Below the pieces are notes generated by a model. It did no database searches. It worked only from the letters and a program-made list of their open reading frames with translations, and had not been told where the DNA came from. A stretch of DNA of 64,000 nt from NCBI RefSeq assembly GCF_018691265.1, contig NW_024881296.1:9889427-9953426 (forward strand), written 5' to 3'. The stretch comes from Tyto alba (taxonomy: Eukaryota > Chordata > Aves > Strigiformes > Tytonidae). Below are positions 25,100 to 36,305 of the stretch, in pieces (within the stretch, counting starts at the first letter, position 1; every line of letters begins with the position of its first letter). Both the position numbers and the translations under genes were made by a program.

Positions 25100-25370
25100 T
25101 TGCGAGAGAACACTGCTTGGGCAGTGAGAATCAATAGTCTGTGTTGTCAAACTGTGGGGATGTCCCTGGCCTGGTGTGGACCCAGGCTCTCCAGCAGTCC
25201 GCTCTCTGTTCCCTGGACAGTCTGTCTGTCAGCCTGAGCCAAGGACAGAGCCTGGAGGTGTCTGCCCTGTTTGGGAGGCTGTTTCATAGGAGAGATTTGG
25301 GCTGTCTTGTATGTGTTGGTCTCAGTGTCAACCCATGGGTCCTGGCCACATGAATTTTTAATAGAGTTGT
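25100..25370. other. GC-richer island of unknown origin
   Basis: Composition changes abruptly to GC-rich for about 250 bp, with a 70-codon plus-strand frame (25141-25353) rich in leucine and serine. The text is CTG/CAG-rich, as in many mammalian and avian repeats, but I cannot match it to a family. Splice sites are not evident. It may be a fragment of an LTR or another old insertion. Confidence 0.3.
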
Positions 25371-26779
25371 AGTGTAACCCTCCTAAAACCCTAAAAAGAA
25401 GGTGGTGTTTCGTACTTTCACTTTGAGTTTAATTTCTCTCACATGTAACCCTGGCAGATTTTTAGGGACACTTCAGCTCTCTAGCAGCACAAACTTCCAC
25501 ATAATAAACGTAAACAGATAAACAAATCTCAGCAGTCTAAAACAGCCTGGTACAGACTTCTGGTTATATATTATGATTATCCACATATTTCATCAACTAA
25601 TTTAGTGTTGCTCCCTCCACGATTAGCCTCTGATAAAAAAGATCCTTTTTCAGAGCATAAAAGCAGTATTTATCTGTTCTGTTATAGTTGACTACATAGT
25701 TCTCGTTCACTAGCAAATTGCAGTGTCAACTTTATTGGCACAATTTAATTTAATTGTATTTACCAGGAAACAAAATTCTTCAACCAGAATAACTGGTTGC
25801 GCCTTTTATTTTTCAAAGTTGCAATGAAGTGGGATTTCAGAGAACAAAGTAAATGTTTAATTAGTAACAAGTTATATAAAGTAATTACCTCTATAGGAAA
25901 TGCACTTTCCCCTTCTTTGTGTAAGACACTCATTGTTTCCAAAGAGGAATTTTGCCAGAATAATGACTGTATGACACGCTTACATAAAAGGAGAGTATGT
26001 CATCCACCAGTAGTAATCATAAGTAATACATAGCCATTATTGCTTTCTCTTTTGGCAAACGTTGCCCAGAGTATCCAATGCATATTAAAGAGGCCACGTT
26101 TGCATACCACATAAGGCTGTCTGTGTTATAAGTGTTTATTGCATTGAAATCTCAGAAATATGTGTGTATTTGTGTAAATGGGCACTTTTACTAGCTGATG
26201 CATTCAGAAAGTGTCAGCACATTATTGCTCTTAAACCACTGTCCTTAGGGCTGGCGTTATCGTTCAGGTAGATATCTTTAAAAGCATACAAAATTGAAAT
26301 CAGAGACCTGTCCCAATTTCTTATTTTGCCTGGCTAATTTTTCTGCTGCCCACTGTACCCCTCATGTCTTCCCCAGGGTTGCCTGTCCTACCCCCAGCAC
26401 AGCTCACACCATCCTCTTCCAACAGAGTCATGAAAGCTACCACAGCCTTGTCTCCTTCTGTGACTTCTTCCACGAGCAATGCAGAGTAATTAAAGGTAAT
26501 TAAGAGAAATTAACTTCTGAGATAACCTCACTGTGCTCAAGTTACTCTTTGTGAAGCTCTGCTCAGTCAGTGACCTGTCACAGATAACTTCATTGTCCAG
26601 AGATTACAGCAGTCAGGAAGGGCCTTCTTACTTGGATGTCACTACCAGTGGGAAAAGAGGATGGAGTCACATAAAGGACACTGAAAACTCAATATTTACA
26701 AAAGAGAAGTGTTCCCATTCCACTTGCTGAGGGAAACAGTGGGAAATGGACTCCTGAGGTTATTTGCAAGCCTCCCTGG
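25371..26779. other. AT-rich unique DNA, no gene seen
   Basis: No repeat family, RNA gene or convincing exon recognised. The open frames at 25797-26033 (plus) and 25760-25942 (minus) overlap antisense and lack motifs. Confidence 0.5.
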
Positions 26780-27078
26780 GGATCTCTGTCATAGGACGTT
26801 TCTCAGAGAGGACGTGTAGTGTCACTGTGTCTCAGAGTTGACACAGAGGTTCACAGGGCAAATAGGGACGAGCTGATATAATGCAGGCAGCTGTCGAGGC
26901 TGTCTGTGCCATAGGCCTGCTGGCCCCGGGATTCGACCATGAAATGACTTTTCCTCATCTCCGGTCACTTTGCACATGAGTTCTGTGCACTAACGCCAAG
27001 GCGCAGGCCACAGCTCTGTAACAGCTTCGGTGCAGAAGCAGGCCCCAGCACAGGCTGCGCAGACTCAAGGAGGTGAGT
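26780..27078 (+). other. CpG-bearing patch ending in a strong splice donor
   Basis: About 290 bp holds roughly ten CpGs in DNA that is otherwise almost free of them, at about 26799-27060. It ends in AAGGAG followed by GTGAGT (27073-27078), an almost perfect 5' splice site on the plus strand. Nothing long is open across it. The combination resembles a small noncoding first exon with weak CpG character, or an old CpG-rich repeat that has not fully decayed. No TATA box is obvious immediately upstream. Confidence 0.28.
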
Positions 27079-29953
27079 GCTGGGCCCTTGTTTGTCTGTT
27101 TCCATTTCTCTTCACTTTTAGGGGACACTGAAAGTACAAAATGTAAATCTACACTGGGATCCTCTTACCCATGTAATCTCTTCCACTGAGTGGTGTTTTC
27201 TTAACAATCTGTAGGACACTGACCTCCCCCAAAACATCAGATACGACATGGGCTCTTTTCAGTAACCCTTACTTTAACAGTCTTGAGCAGGTTAGGCAAA
27301 ACAGTGAAACTTTCTTCATAGTAACATGAGATAAAGTCATCTGAAGAGCAATCCTGTAAGTGCTGAATCCACAGATGATTTACAGAGAGCTAGCCATGCT
27401 TAAAATTAAGCACTAACTGAATGGTTTGGATGGCTGAGTACCAAAATTCTTAGTGCCTTAGAGTATCAGATTCTTTGTCAATGTATGTGGCATTGAGAAG
27501 CATGATAGAATTGAGGAAATATTACACTACAGATGAATGCCATTATCTTTAATGAAGTTTTGGTTTTAATTATGAAAATACGTCACTGGTTTATCCTAAT
27601 AGTTACCTTAACTAAACAGATGACTCTATAATGTTATGTTATAAACTCTTTTTAGTCCTTCCAGTTTCAAAGACGTGTAAAATTATAAAGATAGTCAGAT
27701 TCTGAGGTCTAAAAAATGCACTTGAGATATCTGAAAAAGGGAAAACCCTTTAGTTTTCTTACCTTTCATCTACTGAGACATTATATTTTTGAATTAAAAT
27801 ATCCTGGGTTTGTGAATTCCAGAAGGGATTTACTGGAAACTCAGTGACAGCTGTGATGTTAGCACTCAGAGCAAAATTAAATGCATACAAAAGATCTGCT
27901 ATGTGATTCCATTAAAATAGTGTTTGTTTGTTTAATTGGCCATAGGGCTCAGTAACAGGGATAATAGTTGTCCCTACCGGCAGTGTCACTCTCTGCTTTT
28001 ACAGGAGTACTCTCATGGTTAATGTATCTCTTACGATACAGAGCATTCTAGAAGTGTGAAAGTACTATCATTTACACCGGGTCTGAGTGGTAGCACCATA
28101 GTTCACTTTTTGTAGTCTTTCACTAACAAGGTGTAATAAAAGTTATGCTCTTGTATAACTGAATTCCCACCTAAATTATAAAGTATCTGTTTTCTGCTTC
28201 AGAAGTTCTGTCAAACCACATGAGATAGGTAAACTGATTAGCTGTGAGGATTGTTATCTGATTCAGAATAGACAAAAAGCTCAAATCCTGCTTTTGGAAG
28301 TAAATAAAATCACAGTTACATATATCATAATTTTAATCCATCTTGGTCACAGACCATGTTATAACAAACTCCTCTGTACATTGATACTCATTCATCATTT
28401 CAAAATGAGCACACAGAGAGGATTAGTTTTTAAACTCCCTCCTGTTTTCAAACCATAAAAATCAAGAGACAAAAGTATTTATGACAAATGAAGGCTACAC
28501 ACGATTTCTATTGTGAAAGTGGTTTTTTTCTGTAGAAAGATGGTAAGAGTAGGCAGTTGCATTTTTATCAGCCATCATTCAGATTTAAAAAATCACTTAA
28601 AATATAACTGAATTCACACTTTGAAGCCTTTTAGTAACTTTGTATGAAGTTTCTGGACACTACACATAAATCTTACTTTTTGAGAAACCATGACATGTGA
28701 ACGTATTATATTCTATTAATATTGAGCCTTTAGAATGGTGTGTGCGTATATAAACATCTATCTACCTTATTTTATTCCTATTGTCTAAATTCTATATTTC
28801 ACATATAAGTTTACATTTTTAAAATATGCACATAATAATAGGTTCTTTTTAATAAAGATAATAGTGCTAGAAATGTCAGAATTGTATTCAATACATTGTT
28901 TGACCAAACTCAACCTATTTAGATCATAATAGACATTTGGCACTTGCCATTTGTAAATCAAAAGCAAATTTATAGAGGACAGAAAAAGGTCTGGACTATT
29001 ACTTTTATGTAGTGGCCCTAAGAAGTGCAGTATAAAGTTTCACCCAAAAAGGCAAACATGGAAATAGAATACAGGATTTTTAATGGAGTCTTCAGTGAAA
29101 GAAGAGCAGCACAAGTTGAATAAGACCAAATACTAAAGTGCTATAAGGAGACACAACAAAACACTGCTTCGGAAATATTTGTATAAAAATTGAGCTGACA
29201 AAATAGCTGGTCCGGTTCAATGATCCAAGTTTCATACTCTCACAGAGAAGAGGAGACAAAAATTGCCCTTGGTTCACCCAGTCCCCATCCAGATTTGACT
29301 GAGATTAGTCACAAGAGAATATGTTTTAGAGTAAAATGTTCAATATCCTAATCTCTTATGGTTCCAAGACTTTTTAAGAAGGTTGTGTCTCAACCCAATA
29401 CCTAACTGTCAGGAGATTTTCCTCAGCACTAGAGGTACACTTTGCTGCCTTAAATGTATCAAGATGCCCACTGCTGATTATTCCAGTTTGAACATCTCTC
29501 TATTCTGTTATTGTCACACATTTAATTCTCAGGCAAGTTATATGAAATGCAGATCTCAGTTTTCAACTTCAAACAATCTCTCCTGATACTTCATTCTCTG
29601 ATCTATCTCTTAGAGACTAAAAATGATGTGTTTGGGATTTTTTATCTGTTATGTTCAGAACAGAAGACAATAATCTCTGTGTTTACTGAACTGGTCTCAT
29701 ATGGTAATTCCCCACAAGCACCTCAGTAAAATGTGCCCTGAATGGCAACCTGTGCTTCATTTTCACTTGTATTATCACAGAATTAATTTCATCTATTTTC
29801 TTCAGTTTTTATTTCACCTTTCACTGAAAACTTTTTTGAAGTTTTGTTCCATATTGCAGTAGCATTCTTCAAGACTCATCAAGATATAACATTTGTCTGT
29901 ATTTCTAATCTCCCAAAAACTTTTCTGTTTTTGTCCTTTTGTATTTCTAATCC
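27079..29953. other. AT-rich unique DNA, no gene seen
   Basis: No repeat family or gene recognised. Frames of about 60-70 codons on both strands are consistent with chance in AT-rich DNA. Confidence 0.55.
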
Positions 29954-30138
29954 TGTGGCACGCGAACCCTGGCTGGATGCCAGGTGCCCACCAAAGGCAC
30001 TCTATTACTCCCCTTCTCATCTGGACAAGGGAGGGAAAATATAATGAAATGATCATGGATTGAGATAAGGACAGGGAGAGATCATTCACCAATTACCATC
30101 ATGGGCATAATAGACTTGACTTTGGGAAATCGATTGAA

Positions 30139-30144
30139 TTTATT
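30139..30144 (-). promoter_or_regulatory. Polyadenylation signal AATAAA in the LTR
   Basis: AATAAA on the minus strand, in the position expected at the end of the R region and followed by the conserved U5 segment. Use as a signal is inferred. Confidence 0.6.
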
Positions 30145-30407
30145 AACAATCAAAATCAGAGTAGGATAATGAGAAAATAAAAACTAAAACTTGAAACACC
30201 TTCTCCCCATCTCTCCTTTCCCAGGCTCAACTTCACTTCTGATTTCTCTTCCTCCTCCCTGCCAGTGGCACAGGGGGACGGGGAATGGGGGTTGCGGTCA
30301 GTTCAACACCTTGTCTCTGCCGCTCCTTCCTTCACAGAGGTGGGCTCCTCACACTCTTCCCTTGCTACAGAGGGGGTCCCCCCCATGGGAGAGTCCTCCA
30401 TAAGCTT

Positions 30408-30650
30408 CTCCAGTGTGAGTCCTTCCCACAGGCTGCAGTTCTTCAGGAACTGCTGTAGTGTGAGTCCCTCCCACAGGGTGCAGTCCTTCAGGAACAGACT
30501 GTTCCAGCGTGGGTCCCCCAGAGGGTCATAATCCTGCCAGCAAACCCACTCCAGTGTGGGTTATTCTCTCCACAGGTCCACAGGTCCTGCCAGGAGCCTG
30601 CTCCAGCGTGGGCTTCCCACAGGGTCACAGCCTTCTTTAGGCAGCTACCT
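30408..30650 (-). repeat. Five imperfect tandem units of about 48 bp
   Basis: Units beginning with variants of CTCCAGTGTGGGT start near 30408, 30452, 30501, 30549 and 30601, spaced 44-52 bp. Each carries a later TCC/CAG-rich stretch, often with CACAGGGT and CCTTCAGGA or CCTGCCAG. The array lies inside the LTR between its TATA-like box and polyadenylation signal. Confidence 0.75.
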
Positions 30651-30855
30651 GGTCTTGCATGGGGTCCTCCACAGGCTGCAAGTGGATATCTGCTCCACTG
30701 CAAACGTACATGGGCTGTAGGGTCACAGTCTGCCTCACCATGGTCTTCACCACGGGCTGCAGGTGAATCTCTGCTCCAGTGCCTGGAACACCTCCTCCCC
30801 CTCCTTCTTCACTGACCTCGGGGTCTGCAGAGTTGTTGTTCTCATATATTCTCAA
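30637..30855 (-). other. 72-codon frame inside the LTR, uncertain
   Basis: The frame starts with ATG at 30855, just downstream of the LTR TATA-like box. It contains a glycine run and two copies of the hexapeptide IHLQPV with a related TLQPM between them, because the DNA is internally repetitive. I know of no protein with this pattern. LTRs seldom encode proteins, so the frame is most likely incidental to a repetitive, GC-rich leader. It is listed because the ATG sits close to the expected transcription start. Confidence 0.2.
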
Positions 30856-30904
30856 TCCTCTCTCCTGGCTGCCATTGCTATTGTACAGGGCTTTTTTCCC
30901 CTTC

Positions 30905-30911
30905 TTAAATA
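30905..30911 (-). promoter_or_regulatory. TATA-like box of the minus-strand LTR
   Basis: TATTTAA on the minus strand within GTGTATTTAAGAAGG, at the U3 position of the LTR. An ATG-started 72-codon frame opens about 50 nt downstream. Confidence 0.45.
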
Positions 30912-31092
30912 CACTCTCCCAGAGGTACTATCACCGTCACTGATGGGCTTGGCCTTGGCCGTGGTGGGTCCATCTCGGAGCCACTCAGGACTGGCTCTAC
31001 CGGACAAGGGGGACAATTCAGGCAGCATCTCACTGAAACCATCCCCTGTAACCCTTCCCGCTACCAAAACCTTGCCATGCAAACCCAATAAA

Positions 31093-34000
31093 AACTCTCA
31101 ATTTAAATTAATTTATATGTGTTATTGAAGATTTATAACCATCTTTTTTGGAAAAATAATGGACATCTTAAAATTATAAGAAGTATTTATCACTCTAATA
31201 TCTCTCCATAGTTCAATAGGCCATCTTTTATCACCTTTTCATTATGTACTCTCTAGGAAGATGTATATTGTCTTGCTTAAGTCAGTATGAATTGATAGTG
31301 AGAACAAAAAATTCTATGATTCTATGATATTGTCATAAAGATTGACTATTTCAAGTACTTAATAGATGCAATGTCTTGTTTAATTAGTTAATATTTCATA
31401 TAACAATAAAATGGTGCTTTACTATAAAATACTTTATAAAAAATATTCACAACTTGTTGTTTATGGCTGTTTTAATATGAAACAAGCATGGATGTATGAT
31501 GTGTCTATGCACATTTAGTCCTTTGCTTTTGAGACATATATAAAATACACTAAGTAATCAACTTCTGGGTTTGCATTTTGGTACTGCATTTACTTTTCTA
31601 AAATCCCTCAGATCATCGTCAATTTTCTTCATGAATTTTAAAAATGCTGCTTAGTACAGTAAGTGACATGTTAACTAACCTTCCTAGTGGCCTAGAAGGT
31701 TCACATAACCTGCACGTGTTCCATTTTAAGTACTTTTTTTCCTCTTAACAAGTTATTTCTGCTGTCTTATTTTGATACCTCTTTCATTTTTTCAGTAATT
31801 TAATTTAGTTACCCTCATTTGGTAAGCAAACTATGTTATATTTTGCAATATTTTTCTCTTATAGATTTATGAGAAATGTTTCTTTTTTTTTGTTTTTCTA
31901 CCATCTCTTTAAGTCTTAGTGGACTGTATGTATTAGATTTTAATAATATTAAATTACTCTGAAGGGTTTTTTCGTATTTGTTGGGATTTCTGTTTCAGTC
32001 GTTAGACTGGCAGCTGTTACAGCTGGAACAAACTTATCTAGGCAGCACCAGGAAAATGGCATGTAGAGGAGCAAATGAAAGAGGAGGTTGTAGCTCCAAG
32101 GAACTCTCCTTCTATGCTTGAATGTTGCTTGGAACAAAAGCAGTGTCTGCATGAATATGCAAGTAGCACAAGAAAGAAAAGGTTGTGAGTCTACTATTCA
32201 CTAGGTACACATTTTTGCTCCAAGCAGAAGACAGAATTTAGATTTCAGCAGAGGTTAACTTTTGATAAGGATGAATAAATAATGACTCAGCTGTAGGAAA
32301 GATTCAAAATACAACCTGAAACTATAAAACTTGTCTGATTCTGCATATGAACGTAATATATTGCATGTGCTGCTTTCAGGTTTGTTAAATATTACAAAAC
32401 TAGTGACCATCAAAAGGACTAATGTTGAGTTGGTTTTAATGAACAGAAATTGGGGATTAAAAAGTAAATTAGTGCTGCTTTTTTAAAAAGAAAAAAAGAA
32501 AAAAACAACAACACTTTTTTTACAATTTTGGTATTGTGATTGATTGAAAATTTTGTTTCTCTAAATGCCAACCTCTGGAATAATATTCTTGTAAACCTAC
32601 ATGTTTTCATAGCTTTATTCTCCCCACTTTTTATATGCAGGTAAAAGCACTGGTAGTCACTAGAAACAGAATGCCTACATGAGCTGAACCTGAGCTTCAA
32701 AGCTGTGCTTCAGCACAGGAAAGGAAATGAGGAGACACCACTTACAGTATACTGATGAGGTAAGAGCCAAATGTTGAAATATTCTCTGACATAATTTACA
32801 CCAGCTGGAACTGCAGAAGAGGCATCTGCAATCTGATCATATCAGTCAAATCTGCATTTCTATTGCTGTGGGGTGAACTGATCTGTGGTGCGTCCTTAAT
32901 GTCTTGCTGGCCATGAAACAGACTGGAAGCTTCTGTGGTATTCATGCCTTGCACCAAAACTCTCCTACATGTAGCAATCAAGATGATAACCACACTGTGG
33001 GCCTCAATGGAATACAAAAACAAACCCAACTAATGAGTAGTAGTAAACCCTAAAGGCTTTAACACTGTGAATAATTTACAGCATAAGCCAATTAATGTTG
33101 CTAAATGCCATATGACTTCCCCAGTGTGTGTACCTGAGGAATGGCAGTAGCTCCAGTATTTTTGTATACTCCTTCTCTGCCTGAATAATTCCAGTCTATT
33201 CCATGTGCTTTCCTTAAAGGTGACCATTTTTATTGTAAATCCACTGTTATTCACAATATGTAGATTTCACACCCTGTCTTGGGTTTCAGATGACATTGAT
33301 GCATGCCTTTTGATTTCACTGAAGGTATACATGCATGTGGTTACATAGTTACCAAACTTCAACATAAATACCCCCTAAAGATCAAAGACACTATACATCT
33401 CCAAAACTCTAGACCTAAGGCTTTACTTAGACCCTTTAGGACGTGAATTTTTCATCCAGTTCTAGTATTAAGTGGTGAGTATAGTGCCAGATAAATAAAG
33501 GCTTTGCAGTACTGTGCAGGGAGTGAAAATTCAAACTTGGGACTTGCACTGAAGGATGTCCTCACATGTGGTCCCCCTGCCAGGGGGTATCTAGTCTTTC
33601 ACTCTGTGGACTCGGGGTAACTGGATGAAATCTTAGCCATACCTCTTTCTTGTTACTGTATCAAGATAAAGTAATGTGCCCTTTACAGGCTTCAAAACTT
33701 CCTTTTGAACCATCTATATCTGTTCTGAAGTTAATTTTACTGTAATGGGCTTATTTACATTCCTGACAAAAATTAGTCAAACCCATTTAGTCAGCAGCAG
33801 AACAGTGAAACTCTGTACAACCCCACCCTCTCCACCCCATAACATAATACCCACCCCATAACTTGATACCTGATCACATTTCTATATGTACTTGTTCTCC
33901 CAAGGAGTTTGTATAATAGTGCTATCTTGGGGCAGATTTCACTTTACAAGCTTCACATTTCCAGGTTCAATCATTTCATGGTTTTCCCCATTCTTTTCAC

Positions 34001-34754
34001 AGTCATAGGCAGCTATCCTTCAAATGGCACTCTGCGAGGGCTATTTACTCTAAATGGTGAAAACTGCTGGTCTGTGGTAATGCAATTTCTATCTGGCAGA
34101 GGGGTCTGGATTCATCCCCTCTTCCCAGGATAATTCATGCATTTCACATTAAACAGCACAAGAGGCCTTGAAGCCAATCTGTCATCCAGCAAGTAATGTA
34201 CACTCATTTCAGATGGCGTACAATACCAGACAAATGCTGCATTCAGCTTGCTAATTAGGCTGTTCGTTTTGTCCCCTTGCCTTGCTTCTGGCCCTTTGGA
34301 GAAGCAGTTTTTAAAGATACGCTAGTAAGAACTAAATTACTGTTTTGAAAACTTTCCTTGAAAATATTCTTTGCTTCTTTCTGCTTGGAGAGACTTGGTT
34401 AAAGATAAGATATGTGTTAAGTAACAATTCAAAAGCTAATGACATGTGAACTTGACTGCAGGGCAGCCAAAGTATTTGGATTAGAACTGGTGTTAACCTG
34501 CAGCAAATCCATACAGAAACTCTGCTATAGTCTTTTGCCTCCCCTTTTTCTTTGTCAGAACATGTTTTCTTCAGTCACCCTTCTTCCTGAAATAATATTT
34601 TTCTGAAAGTATGTTGAAGAAGTAATGTGGGTAACAAAGAAGCACAAAAAAGTGTTGAAAGGTGGGGAAAAAAAAAGTAAGAAATCTGTCTGGTTTGCCT
34701 CACCCAATTAAGAGTCTGATATACAATCTGCATACACTTCCTGTGGCATTTCCT
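31093..34754. other. AT-rich unique DNA, no gene seen
   Basis: Includes the paired octamer at 31311-31328 (listed separately) and a direct repeat of CACCCCATAAC near 33834 and 33853. Short frames on the minus strand at 31949-33254 have no recognisable motif. No exon with good splice sites was found. Confidence 0.5.
31311..31328 (+). repeat. Orphan CR1-type octamer pair
   Basis: ATTCTATGATTCTATGAT is two and a quarter copies of the octamer that ends avian CR1 elements. The sequence just upstream does not resemble a CR1 body. It may be the last trace of a very short CR1 insertion, or chance. Confidence 0.35.
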
Positions 34755-35175
34755 AATCCTCTCTTTAAGATTTTGAAGCAAATTCCTTTCAAGGAGAGGC
34801 TGAGAGAATATGGTTTGGTAAATGTGGAAAAGGAATGAGAGAGGGGAGTGTACCTTTGCTTTCTTCTACTACTTGATGAATAGTTATAGAGAAAGTGGAA
34901 GGAAACATTCATTGGAGGTACACATGAAAGTCTAAGAGACAGCAGGCACATATTTCAGCAAAGAACATTTAAATTAAATGTAAGAAAATAAATTTCTCAG
35001 TGTTGGTCAAGCCATTTGCCCAGAGAGTTTTCTGGAATCTCTCACTCTGGAGAGATTGTAAACTCAACTGGAAAAGGACATGACTAACCCCAACTAACTT
35101 TTACTTTGGCTCTGTTTTGGGCAGGAGGTTGGGGCAGATGACCTCTATAGGTCCCTTCCAACATCAATTACTCTT
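34755..35175 (+). mobile_element. Old CR1 3'-end fragment
   Basis: CAAGGAGAGGCTGAGAGAAT near 34788 matches the C-terminal ORF2 region. TTGCCCAGAGAGTTTTCTGG near 35018 matches the end of ORF2. GGCAGGAGGTTGGGGCAGATGACC (35123-35145), followed by TAGGTCCCTTCCAACA, is the classic CR1 3' untranslated end. The terminal octamers are replaced by a short T-rich stretch. Stops and small gaps are frequent, so the copy is old and non-functional. Confidence 0.88.
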
Positions 35176-36049
35176 TTTTTCAATAATTTATCAGTAGAAC
35201 CTGTGTCAGAGATATGATTAGAAACAAGTAATATATTTATCATCTTTATGTTCCCATCTTGTACTTTCTATATTCTCTTTTAACTTTCTTTTTATTCTCC
35301 TCCTTTGACATTTGTGGTACAACACTGTTGAAAGAACACCTTTGTTGACCTATCAAAATGATTTGCATGATTGTTTAAAACTCTTCTTTTATCTCCATAA
35401 GAGCCATGGAAGTTTTTTAAAGGTATAACATTCCATATGAAAGAATCCATTATGAAGTAAAATTAAAATATTTGCAAGAATCAGGAGAAGCAACTAGGAA
35501 AAACCTGTCCAAACTCCCAAAACATTGAAATCTCACCTCACCTGAATGATTAGCCTCAATATAAATTTTTTATCATTCTCAGATCAACCTGATGTGCTCT
35601 CCAATCTGTTAAGAAAGTCTCTTACCTTACCGCAAGACTCCAGTTGTATGAAGGTCAGAGAACTAATGTTCATTATCATATCTTACAGTACTTTCAGAGA
35701 ACGATAGGTACCACCTGAATAGGTAGGACACATAGCATTTGTTATGGTTCTCAGGTATTTCCCACTATGACACTCAATCCTCAAGCGCATCTTAATTTCA
35801 CCAGGACTTTAAATATTTGTGTTAATTTTTCCATATTGTAACACTGCTTTGAGTGTAACATTTTTTGGACAATTTCAGAAAAAATTCTTTGTCTATTTTC
35901 CAAAATGAAAGTAGACCAAAAATTGTTCTTTGTCCTACAATGAAAAACTCTGGTTAACATTTTCCTGTGCAAAAACTGTACAAACACTGCACTCTGGAAA
36001 AGAGGCTTGCATCCTGTGCCATAATCTGCATAAATCTGTATGATTTTTG
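35176..36049. other. AT-rich unique DNA, no gene seen
   Basis: No repeat or gene recognised. The 68-codon minus-strand frame at 35781-35987 has no family pattern. Confidence 0.55.
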
Positions 36050-36305
36050 CAATTTAAAAACTAAGATTTGATTTCACATGTGGAGTAAAACTCCACAAAT
36101 CTCCCAGCAACTTGGTCTGGATATGGTCTTTATCCACCATGAGACCTTTGAGCAGCAGTTTGGAGCAGGGGTCAGGCCGGGTAGGCAGGGTCCCTGCCAG
36201 CAGCATGGCTCTTTGCCCAGTCTGCACAGCACAGAGGAAATCCAATATCTGACCGAGGGGGAAGATGTAAATGTGTCTTCTCAGAGAAAAGGCAGATGCT
36301 AAAGT
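36050..36305. other. GC-richer patch with antisense open frames
   Basis: Both strands are open for 60-75 codons over the same 170 bp (plus 36078-36302, minus 36054-36245), and composition is richer in GC than on either side. Possible causes are an old insertion, a decayed exon or chance. No splice pair or motif supports a coding call. Confidence 0.25.

Larger units (their letters stand above)
29954..31092 (-). mobile_element. Long solo LTR of avian endogenous retrovirus
   Basis: On the minus strand the unit starts near 31092 with a TATTGGGTTTGCATGGCAAGG block and ends at 29954 with GGGTTCGCGTGCCACA. It is about 1.14 kb, long for an LTR. In order it shows a GC-rich U3, a TATTTAA TATA-like box (30911-30905), a tandem-repeat block (30408-30650), an AATAAA signal (30144-30139) and a U5 whose text is recognisably related to the U5 of the LTR at 19.4-20.0 kb. 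I recognise the sequence as a dispersed bird LTR type but cannot name the Repbase family. No retroviral genes flank it, so it is best read as a solo LTR. A clear target-site duplication was not found. Confidence 0.82.
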
